Shown here piece after piece: positions 34,781 to 49,443 of a DNA stretch of 64,000 bases. Numbering within the stretch: the first letter of the stretch is position 1; every line of letters starts with the position of its first letter. The position numbers and the translations under genes are program-made. Below the pieces are notes generated by a model, which did not search any database, was not told the DNA's origin, and saw only the letters and a list, made by a program, of their open reading frames with translations. The DNA is from Proales similis (Eukaryota > Rotifera > Eurotatoria > Ploima > Proalidae). The DNA lies in the NCBI GenBank assembly GCA_019059635.1, contig JAGVRJ010000013.1, positions 1,116,001 through 1,180,000 on the forward strand. Reading direction: 5' to 3'.

Positions 34781-34787
34781 ATTTATA
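34781..34787 (-). promoter_or_regulatory. TATA box (TATAAAT) of the Ser/Arg-rich gene
   Basis: On the minus strand GTTTATAAAT lies about 100 nt upstream of the ATG at 34679, placing a start site near 34755 and a 5'UTR of about 75 nt. Confidence 0.45.
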
Positions 34788-37006
34788 AACTGCAGCAACA
34801 TTGCAGCGAACTGGAGCATGTCGGTACAAGGCAAGTGTACAAACTAGCGGAGGCTTTTACAGGCCAGAGTGAATGGCAGCCAGAAAGAGACGAGGCTGAA
34901 TTGACTCGATTCAAACTAAAACTAATCGCTCGGCTGAACGCAGCATATAGGCGCGCGCTCTAGATTAGCTGAGCAGGATGATTAGGGCCGCCTGTCAACA
35001 GCCACTCAACTGCTAGTACTTGTGAGCCGAGCTTGACGTGCAACCGTACTCGCTCCCACGGACCGACACATACACTCACAAACGAGCGGGCGGCCGGGGG
35101 GCGCGCACAATCAAGAGCACACTGTTGCGAGCGAATTTCACATGAGCGAACGCTCCGAATCGTGTAAACAATTAGAAGCGCAAGAGCTCTCAAATGCAAC
35201 TCAAATGTGGATGAAAGGCAACAATACGCCGACTCAGTTCGGGCCCGTCTACAAACAAGCAATTAAGAAAATCGATTCGTTTTCCAATGAGGCTTGAAGG
35301 GGCCTGTGTTGGCATTGCGTTTGCCAAATGCAAAAGAATAACATCAGTTAACCGCTCTGTCGAGTTGGCTCCTTTTTTTTGCCCACGCCACGGCAAACAT
35401 GAGGAATAATCGCTGTTTTTGAAGCCTGCTCTCGCCGGTGCACGCAACTCAGTCTTGTATATTACGGACGTGGTAGAGAAGAGCCGCGGGCTGTGGCGCG
35501 CCATTTCAGTTTGTTTCACTGCCTGAACTGTGAAACCGAATACTGAGCGCGCGAACGCGTCCTCACAGTCGACTACTACTACCGGCTCCGTTCTTAATTT
35601 GAGCTTTAAATCGGATATAAACAATGCAACACAAACAGAAATAAAGATTCAATAAAGAACGAGAGAGCTGCAGAAAGGAAGAGCGGAATTCGACAGCCAT
35701 CTAAACTCTGATGTGTGTGTGTGTGCGCTCCCATCAGCCAAACAGTCTCGAAACACAAGACGAATTTGCGCGTTTCCAACACATTTAATCCGCTTTGCTG
35801 TCGAATAAGCTCCGAACGGGCTGCGTTCGCACGCGATCAACAATTATTCGCTGAATTAACTATTTTCTTCGTTGGTTTAATTTATTTTTATTTTTTCTTA
35901 ATAAGTTGATGCTCTGGCTAAGGCACGGTACTTTGCCTGCCTGCCTGCCTGTCTGCCTGTCTGGCAGTGTGAAGCTTCTCGTGCCGACGGCCAAAGCGCT
36001 CAATAAAGAACATCGTTTGAGACGGAGCAGGCAAAGCCTCAAGGACCCTGCCTGGTGAAATTGGCTGTGGGCCGGATGAAGTGTCAAATGAATATTCAGG
36101 AAGCTCAAAGTCGTAATGCGTTAGCGAGCTGAGCTCAGTCTCAAGGCGATTATGTTTAAAATGATTAGCAAGTAGCACTTTACATGACAAGGGAGAGCAC
36201 CGATTCAATCAAATTTAATGAGATGCTATGCAGTCGAGGAGCGGATAAGACGATGACGACTAAGACGACGAGGAAAACGAAGAGTCAAGAGAAGAAAAAA
36301 ACCAGAATAAATGAAGAGCAGAAACACGCCAGATCGCATAATTTAGATCGAAAAAACTAAACGCCAGCAAACAAGGCCGATCCAACCGTCTCAGAGCAAT
36401 CAACTTGCAGATCCATTTGTCCTCTAAAAAAGGGAACTAATCCAAATTAGTCGGCATTCAGCATTTAACTCGCATCCTACAACTTTAATTAAAATTGCCT
36501 TCTGCTGCCTGCGTGGTCTAAATTAGGACATTGATGCGTCTCATCACAATGGAATAGGGCTTAATTCTGGAGGCCTTGGGGCCTACGTCTAATCGACAGT
36601 CACTGGTGCGTGTTGAATCATCAACGTAATTTGCTGCGTGTCATGCAATTGAAGCGTCTATTGCCAAAATGCGCCCACTCTTCGGCTTGGATGGTTTTTG
36701 TTTATTCACAAGCTTGCTGCTAAAAGGTGTGCAGGAACAAATTAAGTTCGCTTGATGTCAAAACTGGGAATAAAAGATAAGAGACGCAGAAGAGAGACAA
36801 GATTATAAACAAAGGCATCATGTGACTCGACATTATTCAATAGACATTTTGGCTTGCTCGCTGCCTCCGCTCCCCAAGTCCTCTCCGCCCCCCCCCCTCT
36901 CTCTTTCTCTCGATCAAAATGAACTTGGAACGCTTTGAAATGTGTCTATCTTAAATATGTTCATCATCATGTAAGCGTCACTCGTTGGGGGAATGATCGC
37001 ATCGCT
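34788..37006. other. Intergenic region
   Basis: About 2.2 kb without a supported gene. Notable sequence: a TG tract at 35711-35724, a CCTG tetranucleotide array at about 35937-35961, and a C10-CT run at about 36889-36920. The right end leads into a TATA box and candidate exon on the plus strand. Confidence 0.55.
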
Positions 37007-37014
37007 TATAAAAA
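37007..37014 (+). promoter_or_regulatory. TATA box (TATAAAAA)
   Basis: CGCTTATAAAAAG lies 87-94 nt before the ATG at 37101, in the correct orientation. It predicts transcription from about 37038. Confidence 0.45.
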
Positions 37015-37100
37015 GCAGACTTGTGAATTAGCCAGGGCTTGATTTCGGAGATAATCAAACAGAAAGTGCGAAAAGAAATAAAAAAAAAAAGAGACCACGC

Positions 37101-37356
37101 ATGACTGTGAGCGTAGTGCCTCGACGCGTAGACTACGGGCAAAATAAGGTCCCGATCGATCTCGAGCCAGTCAAGGAGGTGCCAGCAGTGGCAGATGCGG
37201 CTAAGGACTTGAGCGAGCAAGATGAACCAAATGAGGTTGAGAGATCGCAAGAGTCATCGGCGCAGCCGCGAGCGCCATTCGGACAAGTTTTCACAATGGC
37301 CGCTTTCGCTTTCCTGCACACAACTGTTTTCACTTTCTACACTTCGGTCTACCCGG
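37101..37356 (+). CDS. Candidate first coding exon, possibly of the GPAT gene
   Basis: An ATG 87 nt after a TATA box opens 85 codons that end exactly at a strong donor (CCGG before GTAAGTAG). The peptide is acidic with a Pro/Glu-rich middle and a hydrophobic end containing FTMAAFAFLHTTVF. A 387-nt intron to an acceptor at 37743 (GAACACAG) would keep phase and join it to the GPAT frame, adding 94 residues before that protein's ATG. It may instead belong to a separate small gene. I recognise no domain. Confidence 0.35.
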
Positions 37357-37769
37357 GTAAGTAGACGAGAACAACAAATGGATAAGACAAAAGTTTGGCC
37401 CTGGCACCGGCTAAACTCCACGCCCTGTTGAATGCTCTTTGCTGGCTTAAAATGTAATAATGACTTGTTATATGATTGGTGGTGGTGGTGGCGGCTCAAT
37501 ACGCGAACAGATCGACAGGCCTTGAGCGACTGTGAACTCTCGACTTCAATTGGTCGGCAGACGATTGACCGCCCACACTTGCCACTTGCAAACTTCAACA
37601 ATCCATCACAAATGATCGGCCCCTCCTCTCTCTCAACGGCCCGGTCTCCTTCTTTTTCGATCTCTTACACGCTCTTGCTTCTTCTTCTCGATTAGATCAT
37701 TGACGCGATTCAGTCGCGTTTGTCGTCCCTTGACCGAACACAGCAAGTCGAGCATCAAACAGCGGCAGG

Positions 37770-39185
37770 ATGATGCAAATGGGCGCGTGGCCAAACTTGC
37801 CAACTTTTGTTCTAATCATCTTCTTTATGCCTGTTTTAGTCTTGGTCTGTTTGCTCATCGGACTTGCCTCGTTTGGTGCATCGTTCGGACTGCGCAAGAT
37901 GTACGTGCGGGCCCTCCTCAAAGTGTTCGAGTACGCGACGAACATAAAAAAAATGAAAGAATGCGGCGAGCTGCTCTCCGACGAGCTGGGCGCCAAAAGC
38001 GAAGAGGAACGCAAACGGGAGCTGGAAAAACTGCGACGCCTGCGGCACGAGTCGTTCATGCTCAACCCGCCGTCGGACGAACAAGACGAGCTGCTGGATA
38101 AAGAGAGCAACAACAATTACCTTGAACTGTGCAATCCGACCGAAGGCGACGAGAAGCACCGTTTCAATCTGGCGGACGTGACGCCGTTCATCAAGAACGG
38201 CCTCACCGCCATTATGGACGACAATGTGACCAAACGGTTCACGACCACCGAGCTGACGGTCTGGAACCTGTTGTCCAGAACCAACCAGCACTACGAGTAC
38301 GTCAGCTTCAGAGTGACCTTGATCTGGCTGCTGGGCTTCATGCTGCGCTACACGATTTTGTTTCCGCTGCGTCTGATGCTGTTCGTCTCCGCCTGCCTCT
38401 ACACCTTCATCTCGACCTCATTCATGGGCTGGCTGGCCGAGAGCAAGTTCAAAAGCTGGCTCAACTGGCACGCGTCGATCATTCTGCATCGAATATTGTC
38501 GCGCGTCTTCTCCGCCATAATCACATTTCACAATCGCGAGCACCGAGCAAAGAATGGCTCAATCTGTGTGGCGAACCACACGTCGCCAATCGACGTAATC
38601 ATCCTCTCGACGGACAACTGCTACTCGATGATCGGACAGCAGCACGGCGGCTTCACCGGCATGATGCAGCGCGCCTTCTCAAAAGCGGCGCGTCACATCT
38701 GGTTCGATCGGTCCGAGTCGAGGGATCGCAGTCTGGTCGCCAAGAGAATGCGAGATCACGTGCAGGACAAGGCCAACCTGCCCATTCTGATATTCCCGGA
38801 GGGCACTTGCATCAACAACACGTCCGTGATGATGTTCAAAAAAGGCTGCTTCGAGGTCGAAACCGACATTTATCCGGTGGCGATCAAGTACGACTTGCGC
38901 TTTGGCGACGCGTTCTGGAACAGCTCCAAGCACAGCATGCTCCAGTACCTGATGCTGATGATGACCAGCTGGGCGATCGTGGTCGACGTCTACTATCTGC
39001 CTCCGATGCGACGTGCCGATAACGAGGACGCGGCCCAATTCGCCAGCCGAGTAAAGCACGAGATTGCCAAGAAAGGCTCGTTCGTCGATCTTAACTGGGA
39101 CGGCATGCTCAAGCGTACCGCGCCCAAGCTCGACCTAATGTACAAACAGCAACGCGAATATGTCAAGCGGCTCAAGCTCGACTAA
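37770..39185 (+). CDS. GPAT4: Glycerol-3-phosphate acyltransferase 3/4 (ER)
   Basis: Single 471-residue exon starting at tandem ATGs. An N-terminal hydrophobic segment (FVLIIFFMPVLVLVCLLIG) and two mid-chain ones anchor it in the ER. MDDNVTKRFTTTELTVWNLLSRTN matches the family's regulatory region. The acyltransferase signature is intact: NHTSPIDV (block I, H-x4-D), GGFTGMMQRA, FDRSESRDR (block II), FPEGTCINNTSVMMFKKG (block III) and YPVAIKY with FGDAFWNSSK (block IV). The enzyme acylates glycerol-3-phosphate at sn-1 to make lysophosphatidate for triacylglycerol and phospholipid synthesis. Both GPAT3 and GPAT4 are equally likely co-orthologues. The reading frame is open for 12 codons upstream, leaving room for a spliced extension. 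Confidence 0.94.
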   Translation: MMQMGAWPNLPTFVLIIFFMPVLVLVCLLIGLASFGASFGLRKMYVRALLKVFEYATNIKKMKECGELLSDELGAKSEEERKRELEKLRRLRHESFMLNPPSDEQDELLDKESNNNYLELCNPTEGDEKHRFNLADVTPFIKNGLTAIMDDNVTKRFTTTELTVWNLLSRTNQHYEYVSFRVTLIWLLGFMLRYTILFPLRLMLFVSACLYTFISTSFMGWLAESKFKSWLNWHASIILHRILSRVFSAIITFHNREHRAKNGSICVANHTSPIDVIILSTDNCYSMIGQQHGGFTGMMQRAFSKAARHIWFDRSESRDRSLVAKRMRDHVQDKANLPILIFPEGTCINNTSVMMFKKGCFEVETDIYPVAIKYDLRFGDAFWNSSKHSMLQYLMLMMTSWAIVVDVYYLPPMRRADNEDAAQFASRVKHEIAKKGSFVDLNWDGMLKRTAPKLDLMYKQQREYVKRLKLD

Positions 39186-40253
39186 GCCACATCTTCATCA
39201 ACGCCTTAAACACTTCTCGTCTCATCTTTTTCTCCTATTCTCAAGCTTCATTACCGGTTGCCTCGACGAGTCTAGACTAGTTTCGCTCAGACTGCGGCCT
39301 CTCTGTTGCGTCAGCTGTTTCACCACAATCATCTCCATCGTTCTCACGAAAAACACTTCAGCCTACCGATCCCGTTTAACAAATACTTGCGTCTGATGCT
39401 CATCGTGAGCGTCCACAAAATGCTTTAACACCATCGCACAACCATCAAAGCAGACAGAGCTCAACGCTCTCAATCGATGAGCTCTGCCGCTCTCAATCCA
39501 AAACATTCACAAACCGAGCTTGTTCACCTCTAATTTTCAATTAGACTGTGTCATTAATTATTTTTTATTACTTTTTTTCCCAACGTTACGTTTATTCGCG
39601 TGTTATTTTGAAAATAAATCAAACACACAGACACGCACGGGCGGCAAAACGGACGCTCCGCCATTCAATAGCTGCCCATCTCAAAATCTAAACCCTCCAG
39701 TCAATAGATCAGAAAGTGGCGTTCGTCTCGTACTATTTATTACAAACAAACATTTACTGGGTGACGATAGGACTAAAAAAAAAGGGTAAGTAGAAAGCGG
39801 TAGGTTCGTCCAAATTGGTGCTGTTCACTTGTACAGTTGGATTCCTTGCTCCTCACCTATAGTAGAAAGCGAGAGTCAGAAATGAATCGAAATGAATCGA
39901 GAGCTAGTAGTAAAAGAGAAAATTGTCTGTGGCCATGCTGCATCAACTCTTCGGCGGCTCTGGTTGAACAAGTCATTAGAAAAGTGTATAGAGGAGAATG
40001 CAGGCGAATAACCCGTTCTTGCACGCCTGTGTGTGAGTTTGTGTGTGGGTGAGTGATTGAGCGGTTTTCATGAGGCACCGAAAAGTTATTCACAGCTCTT
40101 GTCTGCATCTCGTTCGACTCATGCGCTCGTCTTTAGTTCAATAAAATTTTTAATGCAAATTTACGATCGGTCTGTGCGAGTGGCAGAAAGAGAGGAGTCG
40201 ACCGGGCTCGGCACCTGGTCAAGGCAGAGTCTACTTACAATTGAGACGGCCCA
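39186..40253. other. Convergent 3' region GPAT / TRA2
   Basis: GPAT 3'UTR with AATAAA at 39613-39618, then about 640 nt to the end of TRA2. No supported gene; a second AATAAA on the plus strand lies near 40140. Confidence 0.5.
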
Positions 40254-41206
40254 CTAGTCTCTGGAGTAGCTTCGTCGGCGTCCTAGGCGAGTTCATTAAA
40301 TAATGGCAATCGGGCGGGCCCTTGAGAGGTTGATCACTTACTGTGGCGGCTTGTGGATCGCGAACGGCTCCTCGATCGGCTCGACGAGCGGTACCGTCTT
40401 CTTTTCGAATGGTAGGGCGAGAGACGACGGTCCCGCTTGGATATTGAGAACTCGACTCGAACATAGCAACCGTCAATGAGCTGCCCATGAACACAGTCTC
40501 TGGCCTCTTCGGCATCTTCAATGTATTTGAAATAGACAAAGGCGAAGCCTCTGGAGCGTCCAGTGCGAGGATCGACGACCAGGCGAACTGTCTCTAGAGG
40601 ACCGTACCTCTCGAACACGTATTCGAGCTCACGCTCGTCCGTATCGTAGTTGAGGCCAAACACGCCGAGCACTCGGCATGGACTCGGATCGTAGCGTCGA
40701 TGTCTCGCCGCGCTTCTAGATCGACTTCTTGAACGCCTCGAGTGGTAGCTCGGCGAGCGCGACCTTGTATAAGAGCGGCTCTCTGCCCTTCTGCCTGATC
40801 GCCTTGCTGAACTCGATCGCCGGCGTCGACCGCGTTCTTCAAAACTCGGCGATCTGCTGTACGATCGACTCGAGCTGCTACTCGAGCGAGATGACGATCG
40901 AGAGCTCGCTGATCTGGACTCAACCGATCTAGATCTTGATTGTCGCCGCTTTCCGCTCTCTTTCGCTTTTGTCTCACTCGTTTGTTCAGTCTCGTTTAAT
41001 TCTCCGACTTGAAGTTTAGGCGAGTAGCTCCCATCACTCTTATTAGACTGCTGTTGTGGCTGATCTGCTTGCTCGGCCTGAGCCAATGATGATTGGTTCA
41101 CTTGCGCCTGTAAGTCGGCCTCGGATTTCTTCAGCGTCGTCGTCTCATTCAAAGGACTGTGCTGACTTGACTCGCTCATCGGCTTATGTGTTTGTTCCAA
41201 ATGCAT
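40254..41206 (-). CDS. TRA2: Transformer-2 splicing regulator (RS-RRM-RS)
   Basis: Minus-strand exons 41206-40342 and 40282-40254; 59-nt intron; 297 residues. The first 175 residues hold a Gln/Ser-rich start and an RS domain (RSRSRSAARHRRYDPSPC). The RRM at about 177-258 has RNP2 LGVFGLNYD and RNP1 RGFAFVYF, close to human TRA2 (CLGVFGLSLYT ... SRGFAFVYF). The C-terminal RS tail is completed by the tiny second exon, which adds RRRSYSRD before the stop. TRA2 binds GAA-rich exonic enhancers and recruits the spliceosome in the nucleus. A second in-frame ATG at 41179 is an alternative start. The gene follows CMSS1 on the same strand at 149 nt. Confidence 0.93.
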
Positions 41207-41355
41207 CCTCTAGTCTCTCAAGCAGCTCTAAAGCGAAAAGAGGCGTGATTGACGAAATCTGACCGTCCAAGCAACACCCGGCCACAGGCGTCGCTGCAAA
41301 AAGAGACGAGTGCGGCAAACAACAAATGAAACAAAAGAAAGAGCAGATTGTTCGA
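41207..41355 (-). promoter_or_regulatory. Short CMSS1-TRA2 gap with two strong 3' splice acceptors
   Basis: The 149-nt gap between the CMSS1 stop and TRA2 ATG contains no AATAAA. It has two acceptor-like sites on the minus strand: CTCGTCTCTTTTTGCAG (exon would start at 41293) and CCTCTTTTCGCTTTAG (exon at 41227). Such sites directly before a downstream cistron are what trans-splicing or a compact 5'UTR intron would need. An AATAAA does occur at 41394-41389 inside the last CMSS1 codons, so CMSS1 could still be cleaved right after its stop. Confidence 0.4.
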
Positions 41356-42168
41356 TCAGATTAGATGAAATCTAAACTTGACTTTGTCTTTATTGAGCCG
41401 AACCAAGCGCTCGGCGCAGAGCTTGAGCAGATCGCGCTTGACGTCGGCCAGGTCCATGATTCGTTTCTTTTTTACATCTCGATGGCTGTAGTCGATTAGA
41501 ACATGAGCTAACGCGCTCAGATCGAGGCAGTCGGCGTCGAGCAGTTGATGCAGGCGCTGTGGAGTCGCATACACCACGTGGAGCGGAGTGGCACGCTTAT
41601 TTTTCAAATAATCGATTTGCTCGTCAAGTTTCTTGTGTTTGGCGAACGCGTGCACCCATTTGAGTTTGTTTTGTTTGAACAGAGAAACGCTCTTGTCAAG
41701 CGAGCGTTGAACTTCAATGCAGCGAACAGCCGACGAGCAAACGACCAAGAGACGAGGCCGACCCAGGCGACTGGACTTTTTCTGCTTCAAATAGCGCTCC
41801 AGTTTGCCGAGCACTTTATCGCTGAAGAACTTCTCCGGTCGGTCGCATTTGGCTCGCACCATTTGCTTCAGCTTCTGCGCGGCGCTCTGCTCGTCCGACA
41901 TGGCAATTTGGTTCTTTTCGACGCCAGACATGTTTTCGTTTATGAACTTGAGCAGCTGCTGCTTGAATTCGGCCAGTTTCGCTTTCGGCTTGTTCAGCTC
42001 GTCGCCTTTGAGCTCCAATAGTTCAGTGATGTTCATTCGTTTGCGTTTTTTCTTCTTCTCTTGCTGCGTGTGAGGGGCCACGTCCGAGGCGAGGAGCTCT
42101 TCTTGCTCTGGCCCGTGATCCTCATCTCCTGCCTCGATCACGTAATTCTCGTCCAAATCGTCTGCCAT
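41356..42168 (-). CDS. CMSS1: CMSS1-like small-subunit processome protein
   Basis: Intronless, 270 residues from the ATG at 42168. An acidic N-terminus (residues 1-35) is followed by a lysine-rich KKKKRKR nuclear signal and MNITELLELKGDEL. The core has RPRLLVVCSSAVRCIEVQRSL, LKWVHAFAKHKKLDEQIDYL, TPLHVVYATPQRLHQLLD and LAHVLIDYSHRDVKKKRIMDL, which are the hallmarks of Cms1/CMSS1. These resemble a degenerate DEAD-helicase fold without ATPase motifs. The yeast protein associates with 90S pre-ribosomes, so a nucleolar role in small-subunit assembly is expected. The gene lies between SMC3 and TRA2, all on the minus strand. Confidence 0.9.
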   Translation of the reverse strand: MADDLDENYVIEAGDEDHGPEQEELLASDVAPHTQQEKKKKRKRMNITELLELKGDELNKPKAKLAEFKQQLLKFINENMSGVEKNQIAMSDEQSAAQKLKQMVRAKCDRPEKFFSDKVLGKLERYLKQKKSSRLGRPRLLVVCSSAVRCIEVQRSLDKSVSLFKQNKLKWVHAFAKHKKLDEQIDYLKNKRATPLHVVYATPQRLHQLLDADCLDLSALAHVLIDYSHRDVKKKRIMDLADVKRDLLKLCAERLVRLNKDKVKFRFHLI

Positions 42169-42625
42169 TGATTCAAGAGTGCCCGCTTCCTTACAATTCT
42201 TGCTCCTAAATCGCCGCTCTCAAGTCCGTGTGTGTGTGTTTGGCGCGTGAATAAATTAGAAATTTAGAGAAACCGATCGAATGCGTATGCACGAGCTGAT
42301 TGTAGACGAGCATGCATTCAAACCAGAACTGAGTTAAATGAGCGCGACCGGCCCAAAATGTCCTTTCTCTTGGCCAGAGGCCCCTTCTTCTCGTCGGTTT
42401 AAACAAAAAAAGAAAAGAAAATTTCATCAGAAAAAGCTTTGAATTGTTTATTGAGAAATTGAAATTTTGATTAGAAAATGCTGCACACAAAGATTAGAGA
42501 TTAGGGAGAAAAGAAAGAAAGGGCGACTAGAATCAAAGCTTGGCTGAGTCAGGTCTTTTGCTCGAATCTGTTTGCTGAGCTGTGCACAGCTGTTCAAGTT
42601 CAGCTGAATTTGACAAGAGTTACAA
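42169..42625. other. SMC3 3' end and CMSS1 promoter
   Basis: 457 nt between two minus-strand genes. The SMC3 poly(A) signal (AATAAA on the minus strand) is at 42452-42447. The remaining 280 nt must hold the CMSS1 promoter. A TG run sits at 42228-42239. Confidence 0.55.
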
Positions 42626-46864
<4,239 letters not shown>

Positions 46865-47938
46865 ATGGAGAATTTAGATGGCAAGCAATCAAACAGTCTG
46901 TCCTTGAGTCTGTTGAATTTTCTATTTCTTAACGAGACACCGGCGCCGGCGAATTCGAGCGCCAACTCGTCTGACTCAAGCTCTCATGAGCTATTGGTCA
47001 GAACCAGATTGAGCTTTTCCATAATCTTGTCCGTGTTCTCGTGCATTTCCATATTGTTCTTTTCATTGACTTATTTGACGAGCCAAGTTCGCAATCGGGA
47101 CAAGCACAAAGAGACGAAAAAGACCGCTCTACGCAAACTGGCCCGCAACGAGTATTTGGTGCTTTCCTACTGCACAGCGCTGCTGCTGTCTCATTTGGCA
47201 GGTGTCGGTCGCCGACTGGTTCAGCTCTTGATGCGCTCCGACTCGGCCGGAAAGAGTGTCGGCTGTGTGACGAGCGCGGCAATCTGCCATTTTCTCTGGC
47301 TGTCGGTTCTGGTCCATTCAAGCGCCGTCTCGTACAAAATCTACGCCAAATTGACCAAAGAGCGTAGCAATTCGGTGATTGAGAAAAAGCCGAGCCTGCG
47401 GGCAATATTAAAGAACTTGCTGCTCATCTATCTGATCGCTCTGGTCATCGTGCTCACGTGTGTGACGCTTCAACTCTGCGCCAACGAGGTCTACGTGTCC
47501 AAGTCAAAAGCAGACCAGGACAGCTGCTCGCTGAACGATCCCCTGTTCGAAGCAATATTTTTCAATCTGCCCGTCTCGCTGGTCTTCCTCTTCAACCTGT
47601 TTCTGTTCTGGCGAATATTCAGACGCACACACGAGACGGTGCAGCATTCGGAGAGCGCCGACATGCATCATCTATTCCTGAAGCTGGCCGCCATCATGGG
47701 CCTCTCCTGGCTAGTCTACGTTCTATTCGGCTGGACAGGCGGCTCAGTTCACCATCAAACGGTCAAGAACGTCGCCTTTTTCCTCGCCCATAGTCAAATG
47801 GACCTGCAGGGCGCCTTTGTCGCCATTGGCCTCTACTCTCATGCGGCCTATGAGAAGTTTGTTAAAAAGAACGTCGCGCCCGCTGCTGTTGCCGTTGCGG
47901 TGCCGCAGCTGCGCAACCAGAACATCACCGTTCTCTAG
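46865..47938 (+). CDS. Family B / adhesion-like 7TM receptor lacking a large ectodomain
   Basis: Single 357-residue exon. A 47-residue N-terminus with N-glycosylation sites (NETP, NSS) precedes seven hydrophobic helices, the first at about 48-70. Family-B features: NEYLVLSYCTALLLSHLAGVGR in TM2, AAICHFLWLSVLVHSSAVSYKIY in TM3, HLFLKLAAIMGLSWLVYVLFGW in TM6 and LQGAFVAIGLYSHAAYEKF in TM7. There is no GAIN/GPS, hormone-binding or methuselah ectodomain in this exon, and no obvious upstream exon in the 660-nt gap. It could be a stand-alone 7tm_2 receptor or a remnant of an adhesion GPCR. Ligand unknown. The poly(A) signal is at 48015-48020. Confidence 0.75.
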   Translation: MENLDGKQSNSLSLSLLNFLFLNETPAPANSSANSSDSSSHELLVRTRLSFSIILSVFSCISILFFSLTYLTSQVRNRDKHKETKKTALRKLARNEYLVLSYCTALLLSHLAGVGRRLVQLLMRSDSAGKSVGCVTSAAICHFLWLSVLVHSSAVSYKIYAKLTKERSNSVIEKKPSLRAILKNLLLIYLIALVIVLTCVTLQLCANEVYVSKSKADQDSCSLNDPLFEAIFFNLPVSLVFLFNLFLFWRIFRRTHETVQHSESADMHHLFLKLAAIMGLSWLVYVLFGWTGGSVHHQTVKNVAFFLAHSQMDLQGAFVAIGLYSHAAYEKFVKKNVAPAAVAVAVPQLRNQNITVL

Positions 47939-48014
47939 CCTTTAAATCGCTCGTTTCTATTTTTGACCGGTCATTAATTTTTGTTCAATTTTCTATATTT
48001 TCTCTCAATTTACA

Positions 48015-48020
48015 AATAAA
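48015..48020 (+). terminator. Poly(A) signal AATAAA for the family-B receptor
   Basis: 77 nt after the TAG and only 37 nt before the convergent DCAF13 stop codon at 48057, so the two transcripts very likely overlap at their 3' ends. Confidence 0.65.
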
Positions 48021-48056
48021 ACTAAAACAAACAAGCAAACTGGTGCTTGATTCAGC

Positions 48057-49443
48057 CTATTCCAGCTCTTCGACCACGTGCTTTTTCTTTTCAGGCACGA
48101 TGGGAACAGCGCCCGGCTTGCTGTGTTTGCGTCTGTTTTCTTGCTTTCGCTTTTCACTTGCCTTCATGATTCGGTTCTCTCTCAGCGAGTTGTAGATCGA
48201 CTTGGGCAAGTGTCTGTGTCGGCTGACTCTCTTTATCTCCGGATGATACTTGAACTTGTCCTTGAGCTTGTCGTTGTACTCGAGCTGGTCGCGTTCTCTC
48301 GGCCGCATCAGGCCCAACTTTTCGGCCGCCTGCGCCTTCCATATGCGAATGTTCATCTCATCGCTGGCCGATACGATGTACTTGTTGTCCAGAGACCATT
48401 TCACGCACATGACGTGTTGCATTCGCTTGGTGTGATAGACCTCACGCGAGTGGCCGTTCTGCGTTCGGAATATGCGCAGCGTTTTATCGTAGCTGGCGCT
48501 CACAAACTCTTTGCCGGTGGGCGCGTAGTCGACGCTCAGCACGGCGCCCACGTGGTCCATGTGAACCTGCAGCGGCTGGTCTATTTTCCTCATGTCAAAC
48601 GAGTAGAGATTGTGGTCTTCACTAGCCACGGTGAACATCATCGCCTCGAGCGGATTCCAGCTGATCGTGTTCGAGTTCATTTTGAGAATGACCTTCCTGA
48701 GCGGCACAGACTGACGGATATCGTACAAAGTGACCGATCGATCTGCCGCACAGCCGGCAAGCACCGAGTGCTCGATCGGATTGAATTTGACCGAGTAGTG
48801 CGAGTCCACGCCCCACGAGTAGCTCATGATCGGCTCTAGTCTAGTCTGGTCCCAAACGTCCACTCGTTCGCCACTGGTCGCGTAGACGGGCTTCCTGTAG
48901 TGGTGGTCGATGCCGGTGAAAAACGTTTTGCCGACGATGGTGGCCACCGGCTCGCTCGAGCGCAGATCATCGTTGTAGTCCCAGAACTTGACGAGCTTGT
49001 CGTTGCCGCACGAGATGAACCGCTTCGCGTCCGGACTCATGCAGATGCCTCGCACGAAGCCGTCGTGCGCCAAGTAGGTGCGCACGCATTTCCTGTTCGC
49101 CAGATTCCAAATTTTTATCTCTCCGTCACACGAGCCGGAGAGCAGAATGCTCAGCTGCGTCGGATGCTTGCACAGCGCATGTACGCCGTCTTTGTGGCCG
49201 TCCAGATTGCCGATGAACGGCTTGGCGAACACCCGCTCCAGTTTGCTTGCGTTCAGCGCTCTTGTGTACTCGCGAGGAACCTCCAGCGGATGCAGATTGG
49301 GATCGTAGTTGCGAGGCACTTAAATAGTTCAAGGTCGTCAAATTTAATTTTCGCCCGGCGCCCGCATTATTACTTTTGTGAATGTCTTTTTTCGTCTCGC
49401 GAACGTAGTCGCTCGGCTCACGGCACAGCATTTTCACCTTCAT
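48057..49443 (-). CDS. DCAF13: DCAF13 / SOF1 WD-repeat ribosome biogenesis factor
   Basis: Minus-strand exons 49443-49374 and 49318-48057; 55-nt intron; 443 residues (human 445). Exon 1 gives MKVKMLCREPSDYVRETKKD and joins in phase to PRNYDPNLHPLEVPREYTRALNA, matching human DCAF13. WD40 repeats span about residues 55-350 (KIWNLANRKCVRTYLAHDGF; FWDYND; LYDIRQ; FVSASYDKTLRIF; VSASDEMNIRIWKA). The C-terminal Sof1 motif is complete: RHRHLPKSIYNSLRENRIM and HSKPGAVPIVPEKKKHVVEE. It acts in the U3 snoRNP / small-subunit processome for 18S rRNA maturation and may also be a CUL4-DDB1 adaptor. The gene is convergent with the family-B receptor. Confidence 0.96.
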
